Numbered from the stretch's first letter, positions 6,711-13,105 are shown. The stretch: DNA of 64,000 nt from a virus (IMGVR_UViG_3300009152_000039:1-64000), one strand, 5' to 3'. Notes: a model not told the origin generated them from the letters alone. Numbers and translations are program-made.

Positions 6711-6865
6711 TGATGAAGGTATATTTGGTTATCGAGAACGATGATGGTCTCGACGAGGTAGTGAAGGTCTTTGCAGATAGTGCAAAGGCAGATGAGTTTG
6801 CTGAGGAGCTGCGAGTAGCTAGTCGTTATACTGATGTTGCAGTAGTTGAGATGGAGGTGGAATAA
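6710..6865 (+). CDS. Small conserved phage protein (51 aa)
   Basis: TAATGATG overlap with the previous stop. Starts MMKVYLVIENDD and continues VFADSAKADEFAEELR; the beta-strand then helix arrangement is a common phage small-protein pattern of unknown function (a strand, a 'VF.s...A.e....L' helix, a final strand). ATG 6713 is an alternative start. Confidence 0.6.
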   Translation: MMKVYLVIENDDGLDEVVKVFADSAKADEFAEELRVASRYTDVAVVEMEVE

Positions 6866-7053
6866 TGGGTAAGTTCAACAACCTGATGGCCGAGTGTGAG
6901 TATTTAAAGACTGCACGCGGCTATGGTATCCTGGAAGCAATCATGTTCATCAATGAGTATGAATATGAGTATCCAAGTGAGATCCGTCGTGAGTTGAAAG
7001 AATTCTGCCGTGATGGGGCTCGTATGTTCGCACCAAAAAAGGAGGCTGTATGA
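6865..7053 (+). CDS. Small unknown protein (62 aa)
   Basis: Start overlaps previous TAA; GATGGAGGTGG (6850-6860) supplies the ribosome site. Helical with an acidic/aromatic patch (NEYEYEYPSEIRRELKEF). Unknown. Confidence 0.6.
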   Translation: MGKFNNLMAECEYLKTARGYGILEAIMFINEYEYEYPSEIRRELKEFCRDGARMFAPKKEAV

Positions 7054-7250
7054 TTAAGCTAGACACTGTTCAGGGCACACTGGTAATGGATGTTGCATCA
7101 GAGGGCAAGATGATCCGCAAGGGCACTGATGTGATTATTAGTGAAGTAGTTGATAACTTCAAGAACATCTCGGTGGAGGTGGTCTCTATGTACAACACCG
7201 TGCGTCTGCCTTTCTACGGCACTAACATTACCAAGATGGTGGCAGCATGA
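7050..7250 (+). CDS. Small unknown beta-rich protein (66 aa)
   Basis: AAAAAAGGAGGCTGT precedes the ATG, a very strong ribosome site; the start overlaps the upstream stop by 4 nt. Alternating hydrophobic strands (GTLVMDVAS, ISVEVVSMYNTV). No domain assigned. Confidence 0.62.
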   Translation: MIKLDTVQGTLVMDVASEGKMIRKGTDVIISEVVDNFKNISVEVVSMYNTVRLPFYGTNITKMVAA

Positions 7251-7522
7251 TCCCAGCAATGGTAATTGAGGCAGTAGATAAGATTGGTAGTCACCGCACT
7301 GGCACTCTTCGGAATGTCTCTGCTGGTATGATTGAACGTGTCCTAGGCTTCGAGGCTAACTGCAAGGACGATCCGGACAAGGTAGTATACAGCTGGGGCT
7401 TTACTGCAGACGGCCATGAGTGTGGTATCTGGGACTACAAGGGCAGTCATACGTACGGAACATTCTCCACGTACGGACCTGATGAAGTATTTCAATATCT
7501 TTTTGGTGAGGACTATGTATGA
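7247..7522 (+). CDS. Unknown phage protein (91 aa)
   Basis: 4-nt overlap (ATGA) with the previous gene. C-terminal half rich in Gly/Tyr/Trp/Asp (YSWGFTADGHECGIWDYKGS), suggestive of a small beta domain. Not recognised further. Confidence 0.62.
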   Translation: MIPAMVIEAVDKIGSHRTGTLRNVSAGMIERVLGFEANCKDDPDKVVYSWGFTADGHECGIWDYKGSHTYGTFSTYGPDEVFQYLFGEDYV

Positions 7523-7641
7523 TCAATGATCCAATGAGCTGGACTGTGTTCAAACTAATGACTGACACTACCATCCTGCAGGAGCAGCGGGAGCAAGACG
7601 AGCTGATGCTATTTGCAATGGGGAAGCTCTGCAATGACTGA
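7519..7641 (+). CDS. Tiny helical protein (40 aa)
   Basis: ATG overlaps the previous TGA. Sequence MINDPMSWTVFKLMTDTTIL then an acidic helix. Supported only by position and coupling. Confidence 0.45.
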   Translation: MINDPMSWTVFKLMTDTTILQEQREQDELMLFAMGKLCND

Positions 7642-7717
7642 TCCCGACATACTAATCATGTACGTCTGCGTCTATGCTGCGGGGTTTATCACTGCGATGC
7701 TGGCATTCGGGCACTAG
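7634..7717 (+). CDS. Tiny single-helix membrane peptide (27 aa)
   Basis: Overlaps the previous gene (8 nt). Nearly the whole product (ILIMYVCVYAAGFITAMLAF) is one transmembrane helix. Preceding GGGGAAGCT may act as ribosome site. Last gene before a 236-nt GC-rich gap. Confidence 0.45.
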   Translation: MTDPDILIMYVCVYAAGFITAMLAFGH

Positions 7718-7860
7718 GTCCCCTGCGGGGCTGCCGGGGGTCCCGGGGCAAACAGCCCCCGGGGGGACAATCTCCCCCTGCGGGGCTGAATCGACTACGG
7801 CCTAGTAATCAAACGTCCCCTGGAAGCCTCTGTATTCACTCTGCGGGGGGTCCAAATCTG
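7718..7860 (+). other. GC-rich, highly structured intergenic element
   Basis: About 75% G+C in its first half against about 40% for the genome. It contains the 14-mer CCCCTGCGGGGCTG twice (7720-7733, 7775-7788), each able to fold into a small CCCC/GGGG hairpin. Between the copies lies a strong hairpin CCCGGGGC (7742-7749) / GCCCCCGGG (7755-7763), with outer GTCCCC (7718-) / GGGGAC (7763-7768) able to close it. No open frame with support. Could be a structured RNA, a protein- or nuclease-pausing site, or a terminator without a T run. Confidence 0.6.
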
Positions 7861-7889
7861 TTGACTGTTTCTGATTTCCTGCGTACGCT
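7861..7889 (+). promoter_or_regulatory. Weak sigma70-like promoter
   Basis: TTGACT (7861-7866) with TACGCT at 17-nt spacing (7884-7889). The -35 is perfect like the other early promoters but the -10 is poor. A GCTAAA-T5-TTTAGC hairpin (7887-7903) follows immediately. Confidence 0.45.
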
Positions 7890-7953
7890 AAATTTTTTTT
7901 AGCAAAAATTCACTGTAAAAGGTCGTGTTACTATTTTATTAACGGAGGTTGTG

Positions 7954-8124
7954 ATGGGCAATACTAAATCTAAAGTCAAGCCTGAGCTCAAGGTGTGGGA
8001 GTGGTCTAAGGTAGTTGTGAGTGAGGATCAGGAGAAGGCTCCGGTGCAGGTACTCAATCCATGTCTTGAGTGTGATTGTATGTATCCTTGCTCTACTGCT
8101 AGAAGTATGAAGCCTTGGGACTAA
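7954..8124 (+). CDS. Small Cys-containing protein (56 aa)
   Basis: ATG 7954 with CGGAGG at 7943-7948. The C-terminal half has four cysteines (NPCLECDCMYPCSTARSM), a possible metal-binding knuckle (CxxCxCx4C). First gene after the GC-rich element. Function unknown. Confidence 0.6.
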   Translation: MGNTKSKVKPELKVWEWSKVVVSEDQEKAPVQVLNPCLECDCMYPCSTARSMKPWD

Positions 8125-8128
8125 TACC

Positions 8129-8311
8129 ATGAGGTTCCTGCTATATGATGATGATGGTATGCTTCTGAGGAAGTTCTGGAGTAGGGACATTGCTGAGAAG
8201 TTCCTGCAAGGTGGCTATACAATTGTAGAGTTGAAGAGAGAGAAGAGGAAGCGTATCCCTAAGGTCAGTGTACATGATACATTTGCTGATCTTGGGGAGC
8301 CTCCTTTCTAG
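8129..8311 (+). CDS. Conserved T4-type small protein (60 aa)
   Basis: Begins MRFLLYDDDGMLLRKFWSRD and continues IAEKFLQGGYTIVELKREKR; this 'strand-DGM-LR.F.s...A..FL..G' pattern is a frequent short hypothetical in T4-like phages. Starts 4 nt after the previous stop, no strong ribosome site. Confidence 0.65.
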   Translation: MRFLLYDDDGMLLRKFWSRDIAEKFLQGGYTIVELKREKRKRIPKVSVHDTFADLGEPPF

Positions 8312-8321
8312 CTGTTACCTG

Positions 8322-8350
8322 TTGACTCCTACTACAATTATCTGTATAAT
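8322..8350 (+). promoter_or_regulatory. Strong sigma70-like promoter
   Basis: TTGACT (8322-8327), 17-nt spacer, perfect TATAAT (8345-8350). Unlike the other copies the spacer is unrelated to the TAATTTCGTTAGAAG family. Drives genes from 8390. Confidence 0.88.
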
Positions 8351-8389
8351 CACTCTGTTGGGATCTGATTACAGTTACAGGAGTATATG

Positions 8390-8587
8390 ATGAGATGCTG
8401 GTATAAGAGACTGTATTATGTAAGGACAGCGTGGAAGGATTATCCTGATGGTGGAAGGAACTACATAGCTACTCCTAGCCTGCAAAGAGCTATCAGAATG
8501 AATAAGAGATTGAAGGTAGGTGTACGGCAGATTGATGTACGTATAAGGGGTAAGAGGCCTTTTGTGTTACATAACAGTTGGTTATAG
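8390..8587 (+). CDS. Small very basic protein (65 aa)
   Basis: ATG 8390 is 6 nt after AGGAG (8379-8383); the tandem ATG at 8387 is only 3 nt away, so the second is preferred. Highly basic (RAIRMNKRLKVGVRQIDVRI), suggesting nucleic-acid contact. No named domain. Confidence 0.6.
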   Translation: MRCWYKRLYYVRTAWKDYPDGGRNYIATPSLQRAIRMNKRLKVGVRQIDVRIRGKRPFVLHNSWL

Positions 8588-8595
8588 AGAAGAGT

Positions 8596-8775
8596 ATGCA
8601 TAGTCAGTTAATTAAACTAATCAGAAGAATGATTGATGCTGGATACAGTGATGAAGATATAGTAGAAAGGATTCGTTGCAGTCCTGAAGCTATTGATGCT
8701 GTAAAGAGGTTGATTGTACTAGAAGCAGAGAAGAAAGCCAAGTCTAAGGCTGATGATGATTATGCTAGTACCTAA
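8596..8775 (+). CDS. Small helix-turn-helix-like protein (59 aa)
   Basis: Start ATG 8596 with GAGAAGAG upstream. Residues 8-40 (IRRMIDAGYSDEDIVERIRC, then SPEAIDAVKRL) match the helix/GYSDEDI/helix arrangement of resolvase- or sigma-like HTH segments. A Lys-rich tail follows. A regulator is plausible but unproven. Confidence 0.6.
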   Translation: MHSQLIKLIRRMIDAGYSDEDIVERIRCSPEAIDAVKRLIVLEAEKKAKSKADDDYAST

Positions 8776-8950
8776 GACATATGATTTGCTGGATAGATGC
8801 GTATACGATGGTATTGCAATGGGACTGACAAGAGCTTATAAGCATGATAGTCGTCCTGGTGAAGATGCCATCAAAGAGAATATCCACCGAGAAGTAATGA
8901 GTGAGATCTGTTTGTGGTTTAATATTAAGGATGAAGGGGCAGTAGAATGA
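8753..8950 (+). CDS. Conserved T4-type helical protein (65 aa)
   Basis: Overlaps the previous gene by 23 nt; starts possible at 8753, 8756 or 8762. The core LLDRCVYDGIAMGLTRAYKH...IHREVMSEICLWF is recognisable from many phages (a D-G-I-x-x-G-x-x-R-A-x-K-H motif) as a protein of unknown function. Confidence 0.65.
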   Translation: MMIMLVPKTYDLLDRCVYDGIAMGLTRAYKHDSRPGEDAIKENIHREVMSEICLWFNIKDEGAVE

Positions 8951-9402
8951 GTGAGTCAGTATTGTCGGGAGTTATCTTTGCAGCTCAGTTCTCTGTTGCC
9001 GCTATTATTTCAGCAGTTGGTATATTGGCTTTATCTGCTACCTTTATTGCTGTCAATCGATTGTTCCATATGTTTTGGATTCCAACTAATATGGTTCAGA
9101 GACTATTCAACCTACTGAATGAAAAGGGTGCTGTTAAGAGGACTGAACCCACTGTTGATTATCAATACGGTAGCGCTATAGCTGGATGTAGCGTGCCTAT
9201 TGGTGTTCCTGCCATGACTCAGGATGGTAAGATTATGGTTAATGTTGGACAAGGTGGAGGTGGAGGAAATGGGGAATATTCATACGGTGGAGGTGAATTC
9301 CCTGCTACGAAAGAGAAGAATACTAGACGAGATAAAATCGGCGAGAAGATGGAAGCTGCGTTTAAAGATGGAGTTGACCTTTCAGGAAAGAAAACACCAT
9401 GA
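8947..9402 (+). CDS. Membrane-anchored Gly-rich protein (151 aa)
   Basis: Overlaps the previous stop (ATGA). A long hydrophobic N-terminal segment (about 8-36; VAAIISAVGILALSATFIAV) is followed by an amphipathic region and a Gly-rich linker (GQGGGGGNGEYSYGGG, residues about 99-114), then a charged helical tail. Looks like an inner-membrane anchor with a cytoplasmic tail. Unknown function. Confidence 0.6.
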   Translation: MSESVLSGVIFAAQFSVAAIISAVGILALSATFIAVNRLFHMFWIPTNMVQRLFNLLNEKGAVKRTEPTVDYQYGSAIAGCSVPIGVPAMTQDGKIMVNVGQGGGGGNGEYSYGGGEFPATKEKNTRRDKIGEKMEAAFKDGVDLSGKKTP

Positions 9403-9596
9403 ACGATATACTTAAAAAACTAAAGGATCAGGCTACCGATAATATGTTTGGTATCCCTGTCCTAGATGATAAGAAATATGCTAAACTAATTATCGAAGAA
9501 TGTGCTAGCCTCTTTCCATTGGCATTTACTGACGAACAGTACCAACGGCGTATTGATAAGACTATCCTGAAACACTTTGGAGTTGATAATGATTGA
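9399..9596 (+). CDS. HFG-family small protein (65 aa)
   Basis: ATG overlaps the previous TGA. Contains YAKLIIEECASLFP...KTILKHFGVDND, the same F/Y-A-K-L-I-[IV]-x-E-C ... HFGV layout as the proteins at 5184 and 9589. Function unknown. Confidence 0.68.
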   Translation: MNDILKKLKDQATDNMFGIPVLDDKKYAKLIIEECASLFPLAFTDEQYQRRIDKTILKHFGVDND

Positions 9597-9855
9597 CATT
9601 GAAGACCTGGCGATGAAAGCAAGACTGAGCGTACCTGAAGGCCTTGCAGTCGATGAATGGGTAAGAGAGTATAATAAGATCTTTGCTAAACTAATTGTTG
9701 ACGAATGCCTTAATCAATGCTATAATAATGGTATGAATGATTCTCTCTATGAAGGTCAACTAAAAGCTGCTGACTACATTAAAGAGCACTTTGGTATTGT
9801 AGATATAGATACCAACTTACGTGAAAGATCAACTTATTTTGGGAATGATGTATGA
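9589..9855 (+). CDS. HFG-family small protein (88 aa)
   Basis: ATG 9589 overlaps the end of the previous gene, with TTTGGAG upstream. Core FAKLIVDECLNQCY...AADYIKEHFGI then a polar tail. Longest of the three paralogues and adjacent to one of them, indicating a local duplication. Confidence 0.68.
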   Translation: MIDIEDLAMKARLSVPEGLAVDEWVREYNKIFAKLIVDECLNQCYNNGMNDSLYEGQLKAADYIKEHFGIVDIDTNLRERSTYFGNDV

Positions 9856-10052
9856 TTGAATCTCACACACGAAAAGCTAAGTTTTGTGAACTGAAGCCCT
9901 ACTGCCACCACGCTAAAGAAAATGACTACATGGAAGTAACAGAGTGGTCAAACAGCGAAGGGTTTGATGTTAACCTTAATGATAAGAAGCATATATCTTT
10001 TACTTGGGGAGAATACGAAGCACTCCAAGTTCTAATCAACTATAAGGAGTAA
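9852..10052 (+). CDS. Conserved phage protein (66 aa)
   Basis: 4-nt overlap with the previous gene. Pattern C.LKPYCHHAKENDYMEVTEWSN.EGFDV...GEYEAL is one I recognise in many T4-type phages as a small protein of unknown function; the CHHAK/D/E cluster might bind a metal. Confidence 0.68.
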   Translation: MIESHTRKAKFCELKPYCHHAKENDYMEVTEWSNSEGFDVNLNDKKHISFTWGEYEALQVLINYKE

Positions 10053-10055
10053 TCA

Positions 10056-10229
10056 ATGAGTAAAATTGCTACCTGGTTTATGAAACACAGAACCGCTATT
10101 GGATATACAATTGGATTTGCTAACATCATTAGCGGGGTAGTTAACATTGCTCTTGATAATGTTGGCCTTGGTATACTATGGATTATTATTGGATCTGTAA
10201 TCATATACGATACAAAGGCAACAAAGTGA
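10056..10229 (+). CDS. Small membrane protein (57 aa)
   Basis: ATG 10056 with AAGGAG at 10044-10049. Two hydrophobic helices (about 16-32 and 37-53; GFANIISGVVNIAL and GILWIIIGSVIIY) separated by a short turn with Asp-Asn. A hairpin inner-membrane protein. Role unknown; the phosphatase gene follows in overlap. Confidence 0.58.
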   Translation: MSKIATWFMKHRTAIGYTIGFANIISGVVNIALDNVGLGILWIIIGSVIIYDTKATK

Positions 10230-10621
10230 GATACGGTGTACATTCGAACCAATTTCAAGGAGAGTATAAACGTGTTCTTTGCGTATGTTCTGCTGGTATC
10301 CTACGTTCAGCAACAGCTGCTCACATCCTTTGTGGTAATCCATACAACTTTAACACTAGAAACGCTGGGACGGCTTCCTATGCCCTTATTCCTGTAACAG
10401 AAGATCTACTACAGTGGGCTGATGAAATTGTATGTATGGAACGTGAACATAAAGAGTATGTTGAAAAGAAGTTGGAAGAATTTAAGCTTCTAGCTGTTCC
10501 TATTGTTACTCTTTACATTGAGGATATCTACGAATACCGTGATGGTAAGTTGGTTGAGTTGATTCAGACTGCATACAACAAATACCAAGCAAGCCTACTT
10601 CCAGTAAATGATAATTTTTAA
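10226..10621 (+). CDS. Low-molecular-weight tyrosine-phosphatase-like protein (131 aa)
   Basis: GTG start at 10226 overlapping the previous TGA (AAGTGAG); a longer frame runs back to 10178 but only into the membrane gene. VLCVCSAGILRSATAAHIL carries the CX5R P-loop (C-SAGIL-R) of the phosphatase superfamily. The following RNAGTASYALIPVTEDLLQW and DEIVCMERE segments fit the COG4551-type predicted protein tyrosine phosphatases. Activity and substrate are not known; it may modify host signalling. End of the early region. Confidence 0.8.
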   Translation: MRYGVHSNQFQGEYKRVLCVCSAGILRSATAAHILCGNPYNFNTRNAGTASYALIPVTEDLLQWADEIVCMEREHKEYVEKKLEEFKLLAVPIVTLYIEDIYEYRDGKLVELIQTAYNKYQASLLPVNDNF

Positions 10622-10639
10622 TTGCAACCGTCTACCTGT

Positions 10640-10647
10640 TATAAATA
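10640..10647 (+). promoter_or_regulatory. T4-type late promoter (TATAAATA)
   Basis: Perfect TATAAATA 46 nt upstream of the adhesin ATG at 10693, with GGGAG ahead of that ATG. Consistent with transcription by sigma55/gp33-type late RNA polymerase. Confidence 0.82.
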
Positions 10648-10692
10648 CTCTTAAAGTCACGTGATATGTGATTATTAAGGGAGATTATAAAG

Positions 10693-11580
10693 ATGGCAAT
10701 TAACGTAAGTGGCACAACAATAACATTCAATGACGCAACAACTCAGACTACCGCACCGCTAGTTGGTGCTATTCAAACAATCACACTATCGGGTTCAGGT
10801 ACGTGGAATAAGCCTACAACTGGTGGATATCAATGGCTAAAGCTACAACTATGGGGTGCCGGTGGTTCTGGAGGTAGATCAAGTACCACTGGTGGTGCAG
10901 GTGGTGGTGGAGGTGGGGGAGGTTATTTAGAAGTAATAGTTCCATTGTCTTGGGTAGCAACTAGTGAAACATATGCAGTTGGTGCTGGAGGTGGTTCTGT
11001 TAGTAGCAATAGTGCTGGTATTACTGGAGGGGATACAAATTTTACTGTAACCAACTGGCCAGATCAAAATCCATTTACAAGGAATCTAATTGCATATGGT
11101 GGAGGAGGAGGTGGTGGTGGTACTAGCTCTACCCCATACGGAGGTGGTAGTGGTGGTTCTGATATGAGTGCTGGAGTAACGCCAGCTGGCGTTGGCCCTG
11201 CTTCCGGAGGCAAAACAACGGGTGGAGCCGGTGGAACCGGTGTTTCTGGTGCTGGTGGTTCTGGAGGTAATTCGTTTTATGGTGGTGGTGGAGGAGGTGG
11301 TGGAGGTACATTTGGAACTGGCGTCAGTGGAGCTGGTGGATATTCATCTTATGGTGGAGGTGGAGGTGGAGGTGGCGCTACTACTGGAGGGCAAATGAGT
11401 AATCCTGGGTATTCAAATTTTGCACAAGGTGGTGGTGGTTATGCAGGATTGGGTGGGTCTGGTTCAGGTAGCACTAGTACCAGTACTGATGGCTATATTC
11501 CCGGTGGTGGAGGTGGAGGAGCTAGGATCCAGTCTTCGGGTGGTGGGGCTGCGGGTTCAATAATTTTAACTTGGTGGTGA
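10693..11580 (+). CDS. Glycine-rich tail-fibre tip/adhesin-like protein (295 aa)
   Basis: The N-terminus (MAINVSGTTITFNDATTQTT) is a common phage fibre start; a short beta domain (LSGSGTWNKPTTGGYQWLKL) follows. From residue 55 on it is dominated by poly-Gly runs separated by short variable turns, ending GGGAAGSIILTWW. This resembles phage receptor-binding proteins with polyglycine-rich sandwich tips (as in T-even gp38-type adhesins), though equivalence is inferred. It has its own late promoter, far from the main fibre cluster, and is followed by a small fibre accessory-type gene. Confidence 0.75.
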   Translation: MAINVSGTTITFNDATTQTTAPLVGAIQTITLSGSGTWNKPTTGGYQWLKLQLWGAGGSGGRSSTTGGAGGGGGGGGYLEVIVPLSWVATSETYAVGAGGGSVSSNSAGITGGDTNFTVTNWPDQNPFTRNLIAYGGGGGGGGTSSTPYGGGSGGSDMSAGVTPAGVGPASGGKTTGGAGGTGVSGAGGSGGNSFYGGGGGGGGGTFGTGVSGAGGYSSYGGGGGGGGATTGGQMSNPGYSNFAQGGGGYAGLGGSGSGSTSTSTDGYIPGGGGGGARIQSSGGGAAGSIILTWW

Positions 11581-11582
11581 TC

Positions 11583-11777
11583 ATGGAACTAAAAAAATAC
11601 GCTGTAGTAAATACTCTTACAAATATCTGTGAAAATACTATTGTATGGGATGGGGTTGCACCTTGGCAAGCACCAACAAACTGTTACAGTGTTCTCATAG
11701 AGGGGTTAGAAGTTGGAATTGGTTTTAAATATGAAGACGGAGTGTGGACAGACGTTCGACCTGAATCTAGCTCTTAA
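11583..11777 (+). CDS. Small tail-fibre accessory-type protein (64 aa)
   Basis: ATG 11583 right after the adhesin stop. The pattern KYAVVNTLTNICENTIVWDG...W.APTNCY...G.EVGIGFKYEDGVW is typical of small proteins encoded next to phage fibre genes. Role (fibre assembly or a capping domain) is inferred from that association only. Confidence 0.65.
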   Translation: MELKKYAVVNTLTNICENTIVWDGVAPWQAPTNCYSVLIEGLEVGIGFKYEDGVWTDVRPESSS

Positions 11778-11801
11778 AGTGTAAATTATTTGTAATTAGT
11801 G

Positions 11802-11830
11802 TTGACTTATTTTCGTTTAATGTTGAGAAT
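11802..11830 (+). promoter_or_regulatory. Early-type promoter, copy 5
   Basis: TTGACT (11802-11807), spacer TATTTTCGTTTAATGTT (17 nt), GAGAAT (11825-11830). The leader GATTGATTAATT and TTGGAG match the early cassettes. Drives the DUF932 gene. Confidence 0.8.
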
Positions 11831-11873
11831 AGACTCTGTTGTGATTGATTAATTACCTTTTTGGAGATATATT

Positions 11874-12833
11874 ATGGCACATTTAGTCGAAACTATGGCA
11901 TATGCAGGCGAAACCCCGTGGCACGGTCTTGGTAAATTAGTACCAGGAGACCTTTCTCCTGCTCAAATGTTGGACGCAGCTGGCTTAAACTGGTCGGTTG
12001 ACAAGGTTCCAGCGTACGCTGAGATCCTTGGTAAGCAAGTTTACACTGGCAAAGACGCGTTAGTACGCTCTACTGACGGTAAAATCCTGGATGTAGTGTC
12101 GCAAGACTGGAATCCTTTGCAGAATGAAGAAGCATTTGAGTTCTTTAACGACTTTGTATGCTCCGGTAACATGGAGATGCACACTGCTGGATCGCTAAAA
12201 AACGGTCAAATTGTGTGGGCTTTGGCTAAAGTTAAGGAGAGTTTTGATGTTTTCAACGGTGATCAGGTGGATTCCTACCTATTGTTTACTCTCCCTCACA
12301 AGTTTGGCCAGTCTATTGACGTTCGCTTCACTCCAATACGTGTGGTCTGCAACAACACTCTCACTCTATCACTTAGCAGTAAGCAAGATAACATGGTGAA
12401 GGTGTCGCATCGCAAGATGTTTGACGGTGATCAGGTGAAGCAGACTCTTGGTATTGCGTCCGAGAAGCTTGCAAAGTACAAGGAAATGGCTAAGTTCTTG
12501 GGTTCCAAGAAGTTCAAGCAGGAATCCGTTACAGAGTACTTCAACCGTATCTTCCCTGTTAACGCATACGGTCGCTCTAAGAACGAAGAAACTGCTATCA
12601 AAAAGGAGTTGTCGAAGTCTGCAACTCTGGCTCTGGAGGCTTTGCATGAGCAACCTGGTGCTAAGTTTGCTGAGGGCTCCTGGTGGCAAGCGTTTAACGC
12701 TGTTACATTCCTGACCGACCATGTTATTGGTCGTACTCAAGAAGGTCGTTTGACATCTGCTTGGTACGGTCCTAACAAAGCACTTAAGGTGAAGGCTCTT
12801 GAGACTGCTGTTGAGATGGCTGAAGCAGCGTGA
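11874..12833 (+). CDS. DUF932 / phage-plasmid-like protein (319 aa)
   Basis: ATG 11874 with TTTTTGGAG upstream. The sequence has the family hallmarks: MAYAGETPWHGLGK near the start, LVRSTDGKILDVVS..WNPLQNEEAFEFF, and RFTPIRVVCNNTLTLSL in the middle. Length (319) is usual for the TIGR03299/DUF932 family, found in phages and plasmids with unknown biochemical role. It stands alone between its own promoter and a hairpin terminator, so it is a single-gene unit expressed early. Confidence 0.85.
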   Translation: MAHLVETMAYAGETPWHGLGKLVPGDLSPAQMLDAAGLNWSVDKVPAYAEILGKQVYTGKDALVRSTDGKILDVVSQDWNPLQNEEAFEFFNDFVCSGNMEMHTAGSLKNGQIVWALAKVKESFDVFNGDQVDSYLLFTLPHKFGQSIDVRFTPIRVVCNNTLTLSLSSKQDNMVKVSHRKMFDGDQVKQTLGIASEKLAKYKEMAKFLGSKKFKQESVTEYFNRIFPVNAYGRSKNEETAIKKELSKSATLALEALHEQPGAKFAEGSWWQAFNAVTFLTDHVIGRTQEGRLTSAWYGPNKALKVKALETAVEMAEAA

Positions 12834-12839
12834 AAATGC

Positions 12840-12872
12840 GGGGATAACGCCACTAAAATGGTGTTATTCCCC
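12840..12872 (+). terminator. Stem-loop, probable terminator
   Basis: GGGGATAACGCCA (12840-12852), loop CTAAAA, TGGTGTTATTCCCC (12859-12872): a 13-bp stem with one G-U and one bulge. The tail (ATTGTTATTT) is only moderately T-rich. Confidence 0.6.
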
Positions 12873-12873
12873 A

Positions 12874-12903
12874 TTGTTATTTCTAGGTATTCGGATAGAT
12901 AAT
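12874..12903 (+). promoter_or_regulatory. Possible sigma70-type promoter of pqqA-ssrA
   Basis: TTGTTA (12874-12879), 18-nt spacer, GATAAT (12898-12903). The -10 matches that of the early promoters; the -35 is degenerate. Position is right for a transcript starting about 12910 and running through pqqA into the tmRNA. Confidence 0.45.
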
Positions 12904-12949
12904 AACAGTGGCACAATTGTGTCATTATTTAATTAACTGGGAGAATAAA

Positions 12950-13024
12950 ATGGCTTGGACTACACCTTCTGCACAAGATATGCGTTTTGGTTTCGAAATC
13001 ACTATGTATATTGCAAATCGTTAA
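12950..13024 (+). CDS. pqqA: PqqA-like PQQ precursor peptide (24 aa)
   Basis: ATG 12950, with GGGAG (12939-12943) 6 nt upstream. The 24-residue product reads MAWTTPSAQDMRFGFEITMY then IANR. It matches the PqqA family in length and sequence: start MxWTxP, D-[LM]-R-x-G-F-E-[VI]-T-M-Y and a final short tail ending in Arg. Glu16 and Tyr20 in E-x3-Y spacing are the residues crosslinked by PqqE to build pyrroloquinoline quinone. Host PqqBCDE would be needed. The form is beta/gammaproteobacterial rather than the rhizobial type. It is followed after about 10 nt by the tmRNA acceptor piece. Confidence 0.85.
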   Translation: MAWTTPSAQDMRFGFEITMYIANR

Positions 13025-13031
13025 TAAATAG

Positions 13032-13105
13032 TTGTAAAGAATTGTTGTAATCCCTTCAAAGCGAAGGCATGTTGGACGAGGGTTCGATTCCCTCCATCTC
13101 CACCA
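13032..13105 (+). ncRNA. ssrA: tmRNA, acceptor (3') piece of a permuted ssrA gene
   Basis: Ends with a tRNA-like T arm (GAGGG-TTCGATT-CCCTC, 13078-13094), acceptor strand CATCTCC (13095-13101), discriminator A and encoded CCA (13103-13105). The acceptor strand pairs with GGGGATG at 13202-13208, giving seven pairs including the G3-U wobble that marks alanyl-tRNA identity. CATGTT (13068-13073) can pair with AGCGTG (13222-13227) as helix P2. CCTTC (13053-13057) can pair with GAAGG either locally or in the coding piece. The 5' end is approximate. Confidence 0.88.

Noticed and set aside
11129-11398. Open frames in both strands inside the Gly-rich adhesin
   Set aside because: Products of low-complexity GGT/GGA repeats read in other frames (runs of His/Leu or Val); no starts with ribosome sites.
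13078-13105. A tRNA gene ending at CCA 13105
   Set aside because: T arm and acceptor strand are tRNA-like, but no anticodon arm precedes them; the acceptor partner GGGGATG lies downstream at 13202. This is the tmRNA acceptor piece.
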